The notes under the pieces were generated by a model that had not been told where the DNA came from, did not search any database, and saw nothing but the letters and a program-made list of their open reading frames with translations. Positions 24,190-44,590 of a stretch of 64,000 nt of DNA are shown piece after piece. How positions within the stretch are numbered: the stretch's first letter is position 1; each line of letters opens with the position of its first letter. The translations under genes were made by a program, and so were the position numbers. This stretch comes from Rhineura floridana (lineage: Eukaryota; Chordata; Lepidosauria; Squamata; Rhineuridae). The DNA lies in contig NC_084485.1 in NCBI RefSeq assembly GCF_030035675.1, forward strand, positions 93,516,838 through 93,580,837. The letters run 5' to 3'.

Positions 24190-27100
24190 TGGCAAGATAT
24201 CGTGCCACTGAGCAGGATGGAGCGTCTATAGAGGCAAGGTTCAGAATGGGGAATGCAGGGGATGTGTATGACTGGATGAGAATTGTGATCAAGGCTGTGT
24301 TGCCTGGGATGAATGTGTTAAAGGCATATGTTATGAAGAGTCAAGGTGTAGGGGAAATCCCATGTGAATCGGAAGAAATTCCTTGCACATTTATCAAAGC
24401 ATGTCAGACTTCTGGAAGATTGCCAGTATGAGTATAATAACACAGACTTTCTGGAAGCTGTACACATGGGGTTAAATGCTCAAACTAAGTTATCAATAGG
24501 GAGAATGGATCTTGAAAGTGTTACTTGGCGGGAATTGAGTGTGGCTATTTTGCAAGTCTCTGAGCTCCTTCAAGAGGTTGGAGGGGGGTAAAAAGTCACC
24601 ACTGCACAGAAGAAGGTTCAGCTTGAGCCGATTCAAACTGTCACATATACCAGTCAGGGGCCTTATTCATCTGTTGTACCCAATGCAAATCGGGAGCCAC
24701 AGGGAAGAGGAAACTATTGCCCTTTCTTGGACCCTGTTTTCAATCGGGGTAATTTCGCATCAAAGGGGGCAGAAAGAAGATCTGGGTTCAATAACTCCAG
24801 CAGCAATCACGGCAACTTTTCTCCCCCCCAACAAGGCCCTACTCAGGCACAACAGGGAAATGAACAGGTGGATTTGGGGGATTCCTTCCATAATCAGCTT
24901 TGGTCCATGCTTAGAAATTTGGGAGAAAATATGAATCAATTTCACAAGCAACCCACTGAAGTTTTGCTGAATGCTTTAAACAGGAGAGCACAGGCTCCTG
25001 ACATGGCCTGTCCACCTCTGCTTCTGTTTCCCCCCCCCACTGCCCCCACTGCTCCTATCCAGCTTCGCTCAGAAGAGCAGAGGCAGGCCATACAAGATGT
25101 CCACAATTGAACCCAGGGCTGCCCAGTTCCTGCTGCTCCAGTCACAACCGTGTCTATGTTAGCGCCAGCTTTGTGGGGCAGAATGAATGTGGAGGCCACC
25201 ACTTGGGAACTGGGAACAGTGGCCAGAAAACCAGGCTTGGGTTTTTCAGATGAATCCAGTCTGCAAAAACCAGAGGTCTTTAGTGCAAATTCTGTAGCTA
25301 TGGGGGGAGGCGATTCTCTCCTAGAACAGGGTGTCATGGATCACAGTGCAAAACCCTCTTTGGCACAAAAGGAAAAGTTTTCTTTAACCAAAGAAGTTGA
25401 AAGTCCAGAAACAGCTGGAAACAGAAGGGCTCCTGTTACTGAGCAAAGTCCTGTTAATGTTCTTAAAGAGGAACATACAAAAACATCTTCTGAAATTGCA
25501 GGCCCTTATTTAAATGCTTCAGATTTGCTTGAAAACACACAAGATGTGCCCACTTCCATGGAAAGAAATACTGATTTAAATGTTTCCTTTGGGTCTACTA
25601 CACCACAGTCTCTTGCTAATGAACATTCTTTTCCTAAGGAACAATCTCTTGCTGGCAAACAGCCTTTGGATCAAAACAAGACTCAAAGTATAGAGCTTCT
25701 AGCTTCGGGAAGAGTCTATCCAGAATCTGAAGTTACTTTGAAAATTAATACAATTTGGCTTCCAAAACAGCAGCTGGTTTCTGATGCCATCTGCATGAGA
25801 ATGGACAAGTTGCAAACCCCAATTCCAACAGGGAGCTGCTTTCTTCATTGTCACTTTTTGTGTGTGCAAATTCCAGCATTGATGCAAATGTGTTATTGCA
25901 TGCAGTCCCTGACAGGCTGAGTAACAGGAAACCCAGAGCAATTGTTCTGCAAACAGGGTGTTCACCAGAGAAACTCCCTGACATGGTACAAATGGAAGCA
26001 CAATTGTATTTGGAATGTTATATGCTGGTGCTACTAACTGTGCTTTGTTTTGCATCTGCAGCAAGAGAACTCCAAAAGAGGAAGATCCCACATGTATCAG
26101 AATTAAGCACAACATTAAGGAAAGGAATCTCAGATTCAAATGCATTACACAAAAAAGATTTGGACACAAAAGCAGCAAAGGACCCTGTAAGCAAATCCAA
26201 ATCTAAGAAATGGGAAGATGTGAGTGTGACCCATGGTAAGAAGCAGGGAAAGTGCATTCAGATGGTGTACAGACAAAGACATGAGGGTAAGACTTACAGA
26301 CACACTGACAAAGATGCCTGTAACACTAAATATTTTCTTGGTGCCTCACTGAAGGTACAAGTTCTTGTAACTAAGGAGTGGAAGGACAAACCACCTGATG
26401 TGCTTTCTCCCTCCAGTTTTAGTTGTGTGCATGCATCCCAAATTCAGGACTTCATTGCCCAAGATGTAATATGGTATTCTTCAATGGGCACAGCTTGAAT
26501 GGTGTTCTATGCATTTTTTTTCTTTCCCTGGGTTTTGCAATTGTTCAGTTAGTTGTTGTTTTTTTGAAGAAATTTGCTCTGTTTGTCTAAGCAAATGATT
26601 AAAGAAGAAAGGATGGGAGAAGAGAGTGCAGAGGTGGTCCTGGAAGTTTTAAGCTTCCCTATAGCAGGTAAAAGCATAGTGACATAACCTTTAATAAAGG
26701 GTGGTATGTGGAAGGAACCCCAGTTCCCATTGGACAGGGGTAGTTTTAAGATTGAGGCATACAGGATGTAGACAGAAGGTTTGAGAAACGTAGAAAAACT
26801 GTGAACAGGTTAAAGAGTCAGTGACTATTTGTGGTGGGTAAGGAATGTCTTGGGCAAATTAATGGATTGACTTATGGGAGGGGGAGGGAAAAGAATAATT
26901 TCTGTTTTATTTTCTTAAAGCACCAGAACATGCCCACTATCCTGTTGATGATATGGGGAATGTTAGGAGCACATGCAGCATGGAAGGCAGGTGTCCTGGA
27001 AAATACTGACATCGAGCCCATCCCCACAAATGCTTGAATCTGTTATCAGGACACAGAGGTGGAGATGGCCTATCGATTTCCAGGGTTGCTAAGTAATGCT

Positions 27101-28872
27101 TCCAGGAGACAACAAATGGAAAAATATATCCTCCATCAGCTACCTGTCTCACAGAGTGCTGCTTGTGAGGAGTCACGATTAATTAAATGCACCAAGGGTC
27201 CCCAGGAGCAGCTTTCATTTTTGCCATGATTCTTCTGTGGACACCAAGATTTCTTGCACCCCACGATTCGGTGAAATGTCCCAAGGTAGCGACATGATTC
27301 ATGAAGAAGTTTGCAACATTTTATGGATTTCTATGGTCACTTCGGGGGAGGGATCACCTTTGCACTTCCAGGTTTTTATGGCAAGTGCCAAGAAAAGAAG
27401 ACCCACCGAGGAACTGGCTCTTGTCCTGATTTCATCAAAAGGGCAAGAATATCCCAGAACTATGACAAATTGGCAGAGGTTCAATGGACTTATGGACGTG
27501 ACCAAGATACACACTGTCGGTCCTCCAGACTGGATAATGTCTATCAAGGAAAAGTACTGCCATTATGGACAATATCATATTCCTTGTAATTCAATAGATT
27601 ATGACCTTGTTGGATCTCACGTGATTAAATTGAACCACTCCCAGCAATTATTGATAAAACCAGGGACTGCACTTAAGGAAGTGGTAGTCTCATTTGAGAA
27701 ATTAAACATTGCAAAGGAATTCCCTGTTTGGGATGGGATAAGGGATGGGATAATTGGGTTAAATTATGGGAAGGGGAGAATGGGAAGAGAAATAAGCAGG
27801 ATTTGTTAGGGTGGCTGGGTACTGGAACCACTTTTCTGGATGCTACCAATATTGAAATATTAGCCAACAAATTACATTATACTACTGAAGAAATAAGTAA
27901 GATGACAGAACCTATCAATAGGCCTCTGGAAAAGACTACTGAAAACCCCCAAATCATAGCCAGTTTACTTCCAATGTGGGAACAGAGAATGGAAAAAGAT
28001 TATCATGACATGATAAATACCATGCAGTCCTTACAACAGACTATTTCCTTGGCCATTACATGCACCCAAATGCAGAATTGGGCCCATACAGTGGCTTTGG
28101 AACTTATTCACATGACAGATGGTGGGTTTATACCCAGGGAAATTAGGTCCCTAATTCGACATCGTGTCCAAGGGAGAAAGAAAATTGGAAGACTGGTGGA
28201 GCCTTGTCAGTGCCACATATGATAAGCAAAATCATGCATTAAGGTTGTCTATTGTAATGGTAGAAGCGTCTGAAATCATTACTGTATATCCTGTAATTCC
28301 ATTGGGAATCACTGTAGATCAAGATTTAGTTCTTTATGCCCAGGAAGTTCACCAGTGGACCATAATTAAGCATGCAAGTTGGGTAACCATTAATGTGAAA
28401 AGTTGTCAACATCATAAGAAGTTAGGATTTGTTTATGAAGATGATAGTTTGGAATCCCATCAAGATTGCTTTTCGCTCAGAATGATTAATCTATTGTATT
28501 GCTCTTTCATGCTAAGAAATGAATCAAGTTCAACCATTGTATATTCTGGACATGGGTGTGTGTGCCTTAGAACGTTTTGTGATTATGCTGTTATTGATAA
28601 GTAAGATATATCAATAGATGCTTTTGTGGTATTGAGGAAATAGTAGGATGTGATTTTTCATTTAAAGTCCCTGTATGGACCATCCAGAGAATATTAGTTA
28701 ATCCAGATTTGTTTCAATACTTCAAACCCATTGTATTAGGGTATGGCCTAGCTGATCTCCAGAAGTTACTTTCTCATCCTATGTTACAGAAATAATTAGA
28801 AGCAGTTAAACAAATGGGAGAGCAAGCTACACTCCAGATAAAACACAAGCGCCATACAATTACCAATATAGC
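24190..28872 (+). mobile_element. Endogenous retrovirus-like fossil (gag-like and env-like parts)
   Basis: Plus-strand fossil. The first kilobase reads like a retroviral gag, including a capsid-like segment (LEAVHMGLNAQTKLSIGRMD) and a Gly/Asn/Arg-rich stretch. The region from about 26,900 to 28,860 reads like an envelope protein: a hydrophobic leader near 26,935, a hydrophobic LGWLGTGTTFLDATNIE stretch, a long heptad-like helix, and a cysteine-containing ectodomain end. No polymerase was recognised between them. The element is broken, with several breaks, and is cut at its right side by a copia insertion. The family is unresolved; the age looks moderate to old. The left LTR was not identified, and the satellite abuts it. 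Confidence 0.5.
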
Positions 28873-31430
28873 TGTTGGCTCGATTCGCTGAGTCATTCCC
28901 CGTGTTGGGAATGGGTTAAGTGTTACACTGTAATTATGTGAAGGACACACAGCTGCACCGGATCAAAGGGCTTGGCTATAAAATACAAGCTCAAAGAGCC
29001 AGTCTGTGTGGGGGGATGAAAGTAGGAGAGACGTTTATGTTGGTGACCGTTGTTTCTATGCACTCTGATAAAGTTTGTTTTGCTTGCACGAAGCTGAAGA
29101 GTGTTGGAGTGCTTTCTTACCGTTTTACTACCCTGACGTGCTGTGCATACGCACATCTCTGTGTTCTCCGAGCAACAAGCCACGAGTAACCTGTTGGTTC
29201 GGGACATAGAGCCAAACAGAGTGTTATGGGCCCAGCCATATCAGCATTTTTGGAGCAGTGAGACGGACGCAGAAACAACAAAAGCCGAAAGAAGCCGAGG
29301 GGTAAAAGGATGGCAGCATTTGGAGGCGCGTCCATTCCCTTGGAGCGGCTGGGAAGCACCAACTACGCCTACTGGAAGGTGAAGACTGAGATGCTTCTGG
29401 TGAAGGAGGGCGTGTGGCACACAGTTGCAGAAGACGACCCCCCTGCACCCCCACCACCAGACTGGATTAGAGCGGAGGAGAAAGCAAAGGCTCTAATAAT
29501 CCTAGCTCTGGAGAATGAACAATTAATACATGTAAGGGGAACACAAACCGCAAAGGGAGTGTGGGCTGCTTTAAGACATGCTAACGTGAGGAACACAGCA
29601 GGATGCAAAGCCTACTTGCGAAAAGACTGTATCAAACACGTTACCAAGAAGGGGAGTCCATGCAGAGGCATTTACAGAACTTACGTTTGTTTGCTGACCT
29701 GCAAGAAATGGACGTGCAGCATGCACAAGAACAAATGGCATACTTAATGCTTTCCACTTTAAATGATTCCTGGGATGGCGTAATAAGCGCGCTGGAAACT
29801 TTGCCAGACGCGGAGCTCAGCATTAATTATATTACAAGCAAGTTACTTCAAGAAGCAGAATGCCAACAGAAAAACAGACAGAGCCACAAGGAAAATCCGG
29901 AGCGGAGTGAGCAAGGATCCAAAGCGTATGGAGTGAGACGCTGTTACAAATGTGGTTCCCGGACTCATCTGCACAGACAATGCCTAGCTGAGAGGATGGG
30001 AAACACAACAACTCGAGAAAGAACCTTTCACAGTGCATGTTGTAAGAACAAAGGAAAAAGACAATGAAATGGACAGAACATCCTGGGTGGTCGACTCGGG
30101 AGCAAGTCATTTTTTGGCCAACAATGAAAAACAGTTTAAATCCATGACCCCAACAACGCAACAAAAGGTCTACTTAGCAGATGGAAGCTGTCAAGCAGTA
30201 AAAGGGGTAGGAGTGGTGTATTTAACCTGTCTACAAACTCTAGTAACCAATGTTCTTTATGTTCCTAGCATGGATAGAAATATAATGTCTGTTGCCAAGT
30301 TAAATGACATGAATTATGTTGTACACTTTGAAAAAGGGGAATGCACAATATGTAAAGGCGGTAATATATGTGTGAAAGGAGAGTTTAAAGAGGCATTGTT
30401 TATAGTAAATGAAAAATCCCCACAACGCGTAAATGCAGTAGGAAATAAGCCAGCTCATGACAAATGTATTCACATGTACCACAAAAGGTTGGGTCATGTA
30501 AGTTATTCAACGCTTCTAAAAACACAGAAACACAGTGCAGATCTGATGTTTAAAAAACTGTACTAAGTATGAGAGCTGTGATGTTTGTAATGAATGGAAG
30601 TCAACAGCAGCTCCTATCCATAAAGAAAAGCTGAACAGCACGCAGAGACCGTTTCAGTTCGTGCACATGGATCTGGCCGGTCCCTTTAAGCAATCAAAAG
30701 GCCACGCCAGGTTTTATTATGTTTTAGTTGATGACTATACGAGGTTCTCGTTTGTTTACTTGCTGCATAACAAAGCAGAAGCGGCTGAGAAACAAACACT
30801 TTGTAGAATGGGTGGAGGCTAGATTCAAAACACGGATCTCAGGATTCAGGTCAGAGGAGGATAATTTTTATCCTCAAACCTGCAAAAATACCTCTTTGAT
30901 AAAGGAATAAAACATGAACTAACAGCCCCCTTTTCACCCCATCAGAACGGGGTGGCAGAGAGGTACAACAAATTTTTACAGGACACAGTGAGAGCAATGT
31001 TAGCAGACTCCCCACTTACTAGGGAATTCTGGAGTGAATGTACTATATACGCAAACTATCTGTTGAATAGAGTATATACAAGTGCTGTAAACTGTACACC
31101 GTATGAAATGCTGTTTGGAACAAAACCTTATCTAAACCATGTAAAGAAATTTGGTGCTGTGTGTTGGGCTCATATTCCGAAGCCTCAAAGGAAAGGGAAA
31201 CAGGGTACAAGAGCACTAAAAGGCTACTATCTCGGTTTTGAGGGGGCATGCCATAGAGTGTGGTTGATAAAGGAGAAACATTTACAAGTGTGTAGGAGTG
31301 TGCAAACCCAGGAGCAAAACTGGGACAACAATAGGCAACACACAGAAATACTCACAGACAGCAACCATGAAGAGTTACAGGAAAGGAATGTAAATCCTAA
31401 TCCCCGGGAAGATTATTCTACTACCCCCTT
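28873..31430 (+). mobile_element. Ty1/copia retrotransposon fossil, 3' part missing
   Basis: Starts at TGTTGGCTCG, probably the 5' LTR, which holds a TATA-like GGCTATAAAATAC near 28,975. Parts in order are gag (about 29,310-30,065) with a CCHC zinc knuckle (CYKCGSRTHLHRQC), protease (WVVDSGASHFL near 30,090), the zinc-binding HKRLGH part of integrase near 30,480, and the integrase core to about 31,290 (FVHMDLAGPF, YVLVDDYTRFS, MAERYNKFLQDTVRAML, PYEMLFGTKP). The order protease-integrase before any reverse transcriptase is diagnostic of copia. The element is broken in a few places and lacks reverse transcriptase, RNase H and the 3' LTR. It sits in the env-like end of the neighbouring retroviral fossil. 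Confidence 0.9.
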
Positions 31431-31499
31431 TGTGTGTGTGTTTATTTTTAATATTGTTTTAGGCTACTTAGATGTGCAGCAGCCAAGGCCAGCACCTTG

Positions 31500-31665
31500 T
31501 AGGCGTTTTTTTTAAGTAACTGAAATGTAACTGTAGTGATTACTTTTGAGAAAAAGTAAAGTAATCAGTTACTTTCAGAGCAATTGTAACAGTAATTACT
31601 ACTTTTTGGGTCAAGTAATTGTAACTGTAATTTATTACTTTTTAAAAGTAATCTTCCAAGCTCTG
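31500..31665. mobile_element. hAT-like transposon end fragment
   Basis: A run of alternating AGTAACT / AGTTACT motifs ending in TAATCTTCCAAGCTCTG. The same terminus, CCAAGCTCTG, closes the palindromic element at 53,913-54,028. Only one end is present. Confidence 0.5.
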
Positions 31666-33050
31666 TGATCACCATTATCAACATGTTGATGAAAGGAGTA
31701 AAAAATGATGCAGCAGCATTAATGTTAAATCTGTTTTCTAGAATGTTAGCCATTCACTCCATAACCTCTGAATATCTTTTCACGCTTTCAGTAAATACCT
31801 GATCTGAGGCTCCAGAGGCAGCTCAGTTAACCTTACAGCAATCTTGTAACATGTTATAAAGTTTGCTAAATTGCTCAATAAATATACACTTGTCCTGGCT
31901 CCCAACCAGAGAAACAGACTCAGGACTTGAAGGCTGTTTTTTAAAATGAGCTTTATTCCAGAAGTCAGTACAGAAGGAATGCAGCATCAGGCATTCTTGG
32001 CATGATTCAGGACACAGAACAGGAGCATACAGGCTAGGCATATCTCAGGATACAGAACTAGGCAGGAGGAGGCAACAGCAGACTGCATATCTTAGGATAC
32101 AAACTAAGCATGTGGGGGCTTCAGCAAACTGTTGTTGCAATGCCCTAATCATGTCCACTCATCCTAAACATAAGAGAGGCAGGTGGGCACATTACTTGTC
32201 TGAAAATTCTCTAATACTTTCCAGCCTTTGCTGCAAGGTGAAGACTTCTTCTAGGAGCAGAGAGCATTTTCTGAAGCTGTCTCTTTTCTAAGCTGCATGA
32301 CCTTGGTGAAAGTGTAATCCCTGACTCTGACAGGCTACTTTCACTTTGCTGTTTCTGGAAGACTCCAGGCTGTTCGTCACATTTTATCTGTTCAACAGTT
32401 AGGTCTAGGCTGGGTACCAGTGAGGAACCCTTGTCAGTTGTCAAGGGGGGCAATGGGCTACATTAACCTCACTAAACTCATAGTTGCCAAAGGTTTCTGG
32501 AAGTGTCTCACCCAATATTTCCCTATCCCCTTCCCCAACATCTGCAACTTACTCTTCCTCCTCCCAATTTTTCCAGAGATTCTCCTTGGGGCTCATGACA
32601 CTTGTCCTCTAACTATACACAGGATATCCTCCTACTCCTCCATTCTTTCAAACCTTTTGTTAATCATTAAGACAGTGTCCATATAAACATCAACTAGATT
32701 CTTTAATATTTGTATTTTATTAGACCTCCCGTTTCTGTATTGCTGTGTTCTTATTTTTGAGTAACTTATAGGATTGCACTGTTCGAAGTTTTAAACAAAT
32801 GAGTCACCAATCCAATGACCACAGGATCAGGAAAGGGCCTCACATTGAGCTTTCATTAAAAAAAAAAGTAAGTTTCTAGCCCTCCTAGAAAGTAAGTTAT
32901 GAAGCAAAATGTGCTGGTATCCTTTTGTTAAATGTGCCAGCCTGGCTGCTCCTTCCTGTCTGTGTTATTAGTCAATAAGTAAAGTTAGAACTGTGACTAA
33001 TATACGAGCCAATAGCAATCCCTGAGCTGCTGTTTTCCACTCCCTTTTAG
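31666..33050. other. Intergenic between NDC1 and YIPF1
   Basis: No gene seen. The stretch 31,900-32,150 contains TTTATTCC and repeated GATACAGAAC-like motifs that could be a decayed LTR on the minus strand, but this is weak. Confidence 0.35.
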
Positions 33051-33059
33051 TGCACTTTC

Positions 33060-33960
33060 CCTGTTTCTGTTAATGGAATCTCCATAGTTTGCCGGTTGTT
33101 TTTACCTAGCAACCAGGATGCATCTTTCCTGTGGTAGGTTCAGCTGAGGTCAGGTGCTCCCTAGAAGTTATTTTCTGCAAATACTACTACACAGTAAGTA
33201 TGGGTGGGTGTTAAAAGAATCCTCTCCTCAAATGGCAAATGCAAAAATGTGAAAAGTTTGCAGAGGATTAGGCATGACTCTTGCAGTTTATTGTGTAACT
33301 TGCAGTACAACAGTATACATGTCAGCTTCAGAAGTAAATCTCTTTGTGTTTAATGGGGCTTATTTTTGAGTAAATGGGTACAGAATGGCAGCCTAGGCTT
33401 TGATTTAGGATTGGGAGAAACAGGGTTTTTGTGCTTTTAACAGCTATCTCCACAGTAAAGACCAGGAGCACATAGCCCAGGGTAAACATGAAGTGTGTGT
33501 GGGGGAGCATAAATTACTGTACTCTAATTTTGAGTCATGCCATGCCTCCCGTGAGCCATTTTGTGATTAGCTCCCACAGCACTCTGTCAAAATTCCAGGT
33601 GTGCCCTCTGGTCCAAAAAGGTTGGCAACTCTCGTTCTAATTCTTGGAACATCCATAGTTTGCCACTTGTTTTTCTCTAGCAACAAGGATACACCTTTCC
33701 AGTGGTGGGTTTGTCTGAGATCAGGTAGTCTCAGAAGTTATTTTCTGTAAATATTACTACACAACAAGTCTAGGTGGATGTTAAAGAATTCCCCCCTTCC
33801 AAAAAAGGCAAATGTGAAAACTTTGAAAAGAAGCTTAGGCATGTTTCCTCTTGTGCAGGAGCTAAAAACCAGACACTCGTAAAGAATTCACTGTATAGTT
33901 AACTTACAGCACAATATTATACATGTCTACTCAGAAATGTTTTTGTCTTTAATGGGATGA
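33060..33960. repeat. Two diverged direct copies of a ~300-bp sequence
   Basis: The sequence at about 33,085-33,360 (CATAGTTTGCCGGTTGTTTT, TAGCAACCAGGAT, GAAGTTATTTTCTGCAAATA) recurs at about 33,650-33,960 with many substitutions, in the same direction and order. It is either an old local duplication or two copies of one dispersed repeat. Confidence 0.65.
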
Positions 33961-36653
33961 TGGGAGCTGGAGTTCAACAACACCTGGAGGCACCATGTTG
34001 TCTACCCCTCGCATAACCACTGTACCTTCTGCCCTACTGTGCAATCAGTCCCATAGAGAGGCACATGGAGTTGGTATCTGTCACTGGTCACAACTGGAGC
34101 TTTTTGTTGACGTGGGAAAGGATAGTGAACAAAGGAATGAGATGTTTATCAGGTGATTCCTCTCACTGCCTTTGAGCAGTAAATACAGGCCCTGGCTAAA
34201 GACCCAGCAAAAACAGGGTTATGTACGAATAGGTGCTCCAGTCTCATTTTAAAGAGATAATGAATACATACTGATAAACAGAGGTCAGATTGAGCAATAG
34301 ATCCAAAGTTGCAGAGCCAACAAAGGTCTGAGTACCTCATACAAAGCTGCTGGTGCCTGCCTGGCCAGACTTCTAGCCACCCAGATTAACTGTGCAGCAG
34401 ATAGGATGCAACAGCAGGTGGGCACCCTCCATATTGTCAGGTGTGTGCAAGCCACCAGAGCTGGCAGAGGCAGCCTGTCTTTCTCTTAGATTGAAGTGCC
34501 ACAGCCACTTTGATTCAGGAGAAAGGTAGCTTCACTACCTTAGCCAAGTTCCAGCAGCTGCCATTTTTCTGCTCCTGCAGTTCACTAGAGGCCAACAGTA
34601 GCTCCTGCACAAGATTGGGGGGAGGAGCCAGCTATGCTGCAGCTACACAAGGGTTGGGGAGATGAAAATACCTTCCCCCAAAAATACCCACACCCTGGCA
34701 AGAGGCAAAAGCAGCACATATGTGCAGTGACAAACTGCACATGCTGCCACTTAAGCATGCAATCAACTTTCTTGACAGTTAAATTAACTCACTAACTACA
34801 ACCCTTACTAAACATACCACTGCTGGTGGCAGCAAAGTTTTGTGCCTGTTCTTTCTAGTAAAGAGGAAAACCACATCTAAGTTAAGTGCATAGGACTGCT
34901 TTTCTGTTCTTTATAGTCACCTAAAAGAAGGGGGAGGTACTGTAGATTTAGTAGTTACATTTCTTGACTTCTTGATGATAATGCAAAAGATTGAGATATA
35001 TGGGTGGGACAATAAGGTGGTAACATTTCCGTTCCATACCTAACTTGCTAGTTACCTCAGCTTCTGGTCCCATGTTTCTGCTATTGATTCTAAGGCAGAT
35101 TTTTTTTAGTTTCCCATTCCCTATCACGATGAAACTGTTAAATGCTAAATCTCATTGACTACATTCAGATATTGCTGTATGAGCTTATATCTTTGGTTTA
35201 TTAGCATGGTTGAAATTAAGAACTCTCCTTTAATGGTGGATGACATAAAAAGCTTTTCTATAGCAATTAAATTCTGACGAGAGAATAGCAAAGCAACATT
35301 AAGAAAATATTTTCAATATGAAATACTTGTTTTATGGATTTAGACTAACATTTACATTTTGTGTATGCATATATTCTGTCTGTATGTATATGCTCTCACC
35401 CTCCCAAAAAATTCCTGAGGATGTTCATATTAGGATGTATTACAGATACAGCAATATTGGTAGCATTTTGAGTCACTTTTATTTGATGACAAAACACAAA
35501 AGTTATGGAGAAGATTAAAAAATCACAAATTAGTGTTAAAATCTACATGTGAAATTGATTCCACTAAATTGAAATTTATTTCATCTTTTGCTACAGAATT
35601 TCAATTAAAGTTCATTACTAGTTTATCATTCAGTTGTCAGAAGTTGTCAATTCAGAGTGTTTTGCTGATGTTTCATTGAAATAGTTTGGCTTTTGCTGAT
35701 AGATCTTTTGGCTTTTATTTTTTCAGTATGGGAAAGCCCCAATAAAGCAATATTCCACAGATGAAGAATATATCTGAGGGGGAGGAAAGGCAAAGAGCTA
35801 GTATTAAGAATTTTCCAATACACGGGCTGCTCAAGGGCTCGAGTTCTATAGTAACCTTGCTAGAGTCTGTAGAATTTGTCCATAATAAAAAAAACTTAGA
35901 AAGGAGAGCAAAACCTGTATATTTGTCCTTGTTTTGAAACACATTAATTCTGATGCATTTTGCAAGGTTTATCTGGTGTAATTAAGACAAAAATATGTCT
36001 CAAAAGCACTCTTCTCATTTTCATATCATATGTTCAGATTTCAACTGCTTCCTGTGCAAGTTCCCATTTATTCCATACCAATTCCGATTTCAATTGTAGA
36101 TTACTCATTTGGAAGCAAAAATGGATCATATCCATGATATGCGCCCATATGAACACAGAAAAAAGCATATTAGCATACAGAAGTAGTCATGTTTAATTAG
36201 CTGTTAGTGAGTTGTCAGGTGTACTTTGCCTAAATAGGGAGCAGGGATGATAAGCCAGCTTCCAGCATTTTCTCACACTTTAATGTGGCCAACAACCAGC
36301 ATTTAAAATGGTATGAGCAAAATTGGTTTTTAAAGTCTAGGGCCACTAGGAGCAGGTTAATATATTTTACCCCCACCCTTCTGATATTCCCAAGTAATGC
36401 ATTCATGGGGGGGGCAGTGCTGCTTAATTTATCCAGCAGTGCTATACTTGCCTTGTGCAGGGTGTCATTTATAGCTGCTGTGGCACAAGCTTTTGCTTGA
36501 ATACTAAATAGGGATATGATTGCAATGCCCACTTAAGAACCCAAGCACAACACAGAATGAGTTCCAGGAAGCATTACTGCTTAAAGTGAAATCAGTTACA
36601 TCAAGCCCAGCAATGTAAGGGGTAACTTTTGAAACATTTTCCTCTCACCTTAG
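33961..36653. other. Intergenic, downstream of YIPF1
   Basis: AT-rich and without a recognisable gene. The right end must include the YIPF1 3' UTR. An ATTAAA on the minus strand at 36,192-36,197 and an AATAAA near 36,067 are candidate poly(A) signals, neither certain. Confidence 0.4.
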
Positions 36654-43368
<6,715 letters not shown>

Positions 43369-44590
43369 TCATGCACCAAAGTCCCGACGAGGTACTCAGA
43401 AGTGGAAAATAGCTGGTAAGCAAATGAAGTACAATGTCAAATTTAAAAATGCAACTCTATTATTCACATATTGCCAAATTGAATCGCAGAGCTCTGAAAG
43501 CTATGAAGCATCCTGAAAACCTGTTTGAAGAATCCTCTAGACTCCCAACAAGATTAGTCCCTTCATCCAGGTTACAAAGTTGCTCCAAGCAATAAGGAGA
43601 AACATACAAAAAATGATACAATGGACAGAAAACATGTCTGTGTAACATGGAACACATTTTGCAAACAAACCCAAATGGCTTAGGCAGTACCCTACAGGAA
43701 AAAGTACCCTCCTTACTCCATCTTCCATGGAGAATCACACTAGCTAACTGACCTGGGAGCAAATACCTTTGATAAGCTAGAGTGCAAAAATCAAACCCCA
43801 AAGCCTAAGGCCTGAATCACACACAAAAAAAGCAACCCAATGCCTGCTTGAAATACAAGAGCTAATGTTCCTGTTATTATTTAAGAATTATCTTTGTCTT
43901 GTGCAAGACAACAAAAAGCCCACATGTACAGATAAAGGCTGGGCTGTATGGCATTGGCAGGCATGTCAAATGCAGCACCTACTCCACAAATCTGTAGCAT
44001 CACTAGCCACTCCCTTTGGTGATTTGCAAGGATGTGCTGAAAAGCTGCCAGATCCATACAGTGACTTTCTGCACCTGAACATTCACAGTTCCAAATAGTC
44101 ACCCAGACAACTGTTTATGTGAACCAGTAATTGGTATGAATTGACTTTACATTTTAAAAAGGAATTCACCGTGTAAGATCTGTAATGAACAAACAAGTGC
44201 TGTCCATTAAAATGTGAACTTGTGTTAACTACAGAAAATATCCACAAGCTAAACCATGTTACAAGTGATATGTGATCTACACTTGTAGTAGATATGATCC
44301 AAAAATTACAAAAAGAATGAACATCAGCTGGCTTGACCATAAGATAGCCAACTGTATATAGAAATTCTGCACATTCTCATATCCTTAATGGTAGGTGGTT
44401 TCAAGTATGGTACCTTGGCCATGATCACTGGAAATGTGAACTTGGAGGGAAACTGGTGAGCCTTGACCATAATGAGAATTATTAGCAGTTCCAAAATGTC
44501 TTCATTCTTCTACATTACAGTAGAGTAATACACAATCATATCCTGGAGACAGACTTGAAGTGACAATTTCTCACTCTTGTATAAAGTACA
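43369..44590. other. YIPF1 intron 1, proximal part
   Basis: No gene or clear repeat. Short open frames here have no recognisable similarity. Confidence 0.45.
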
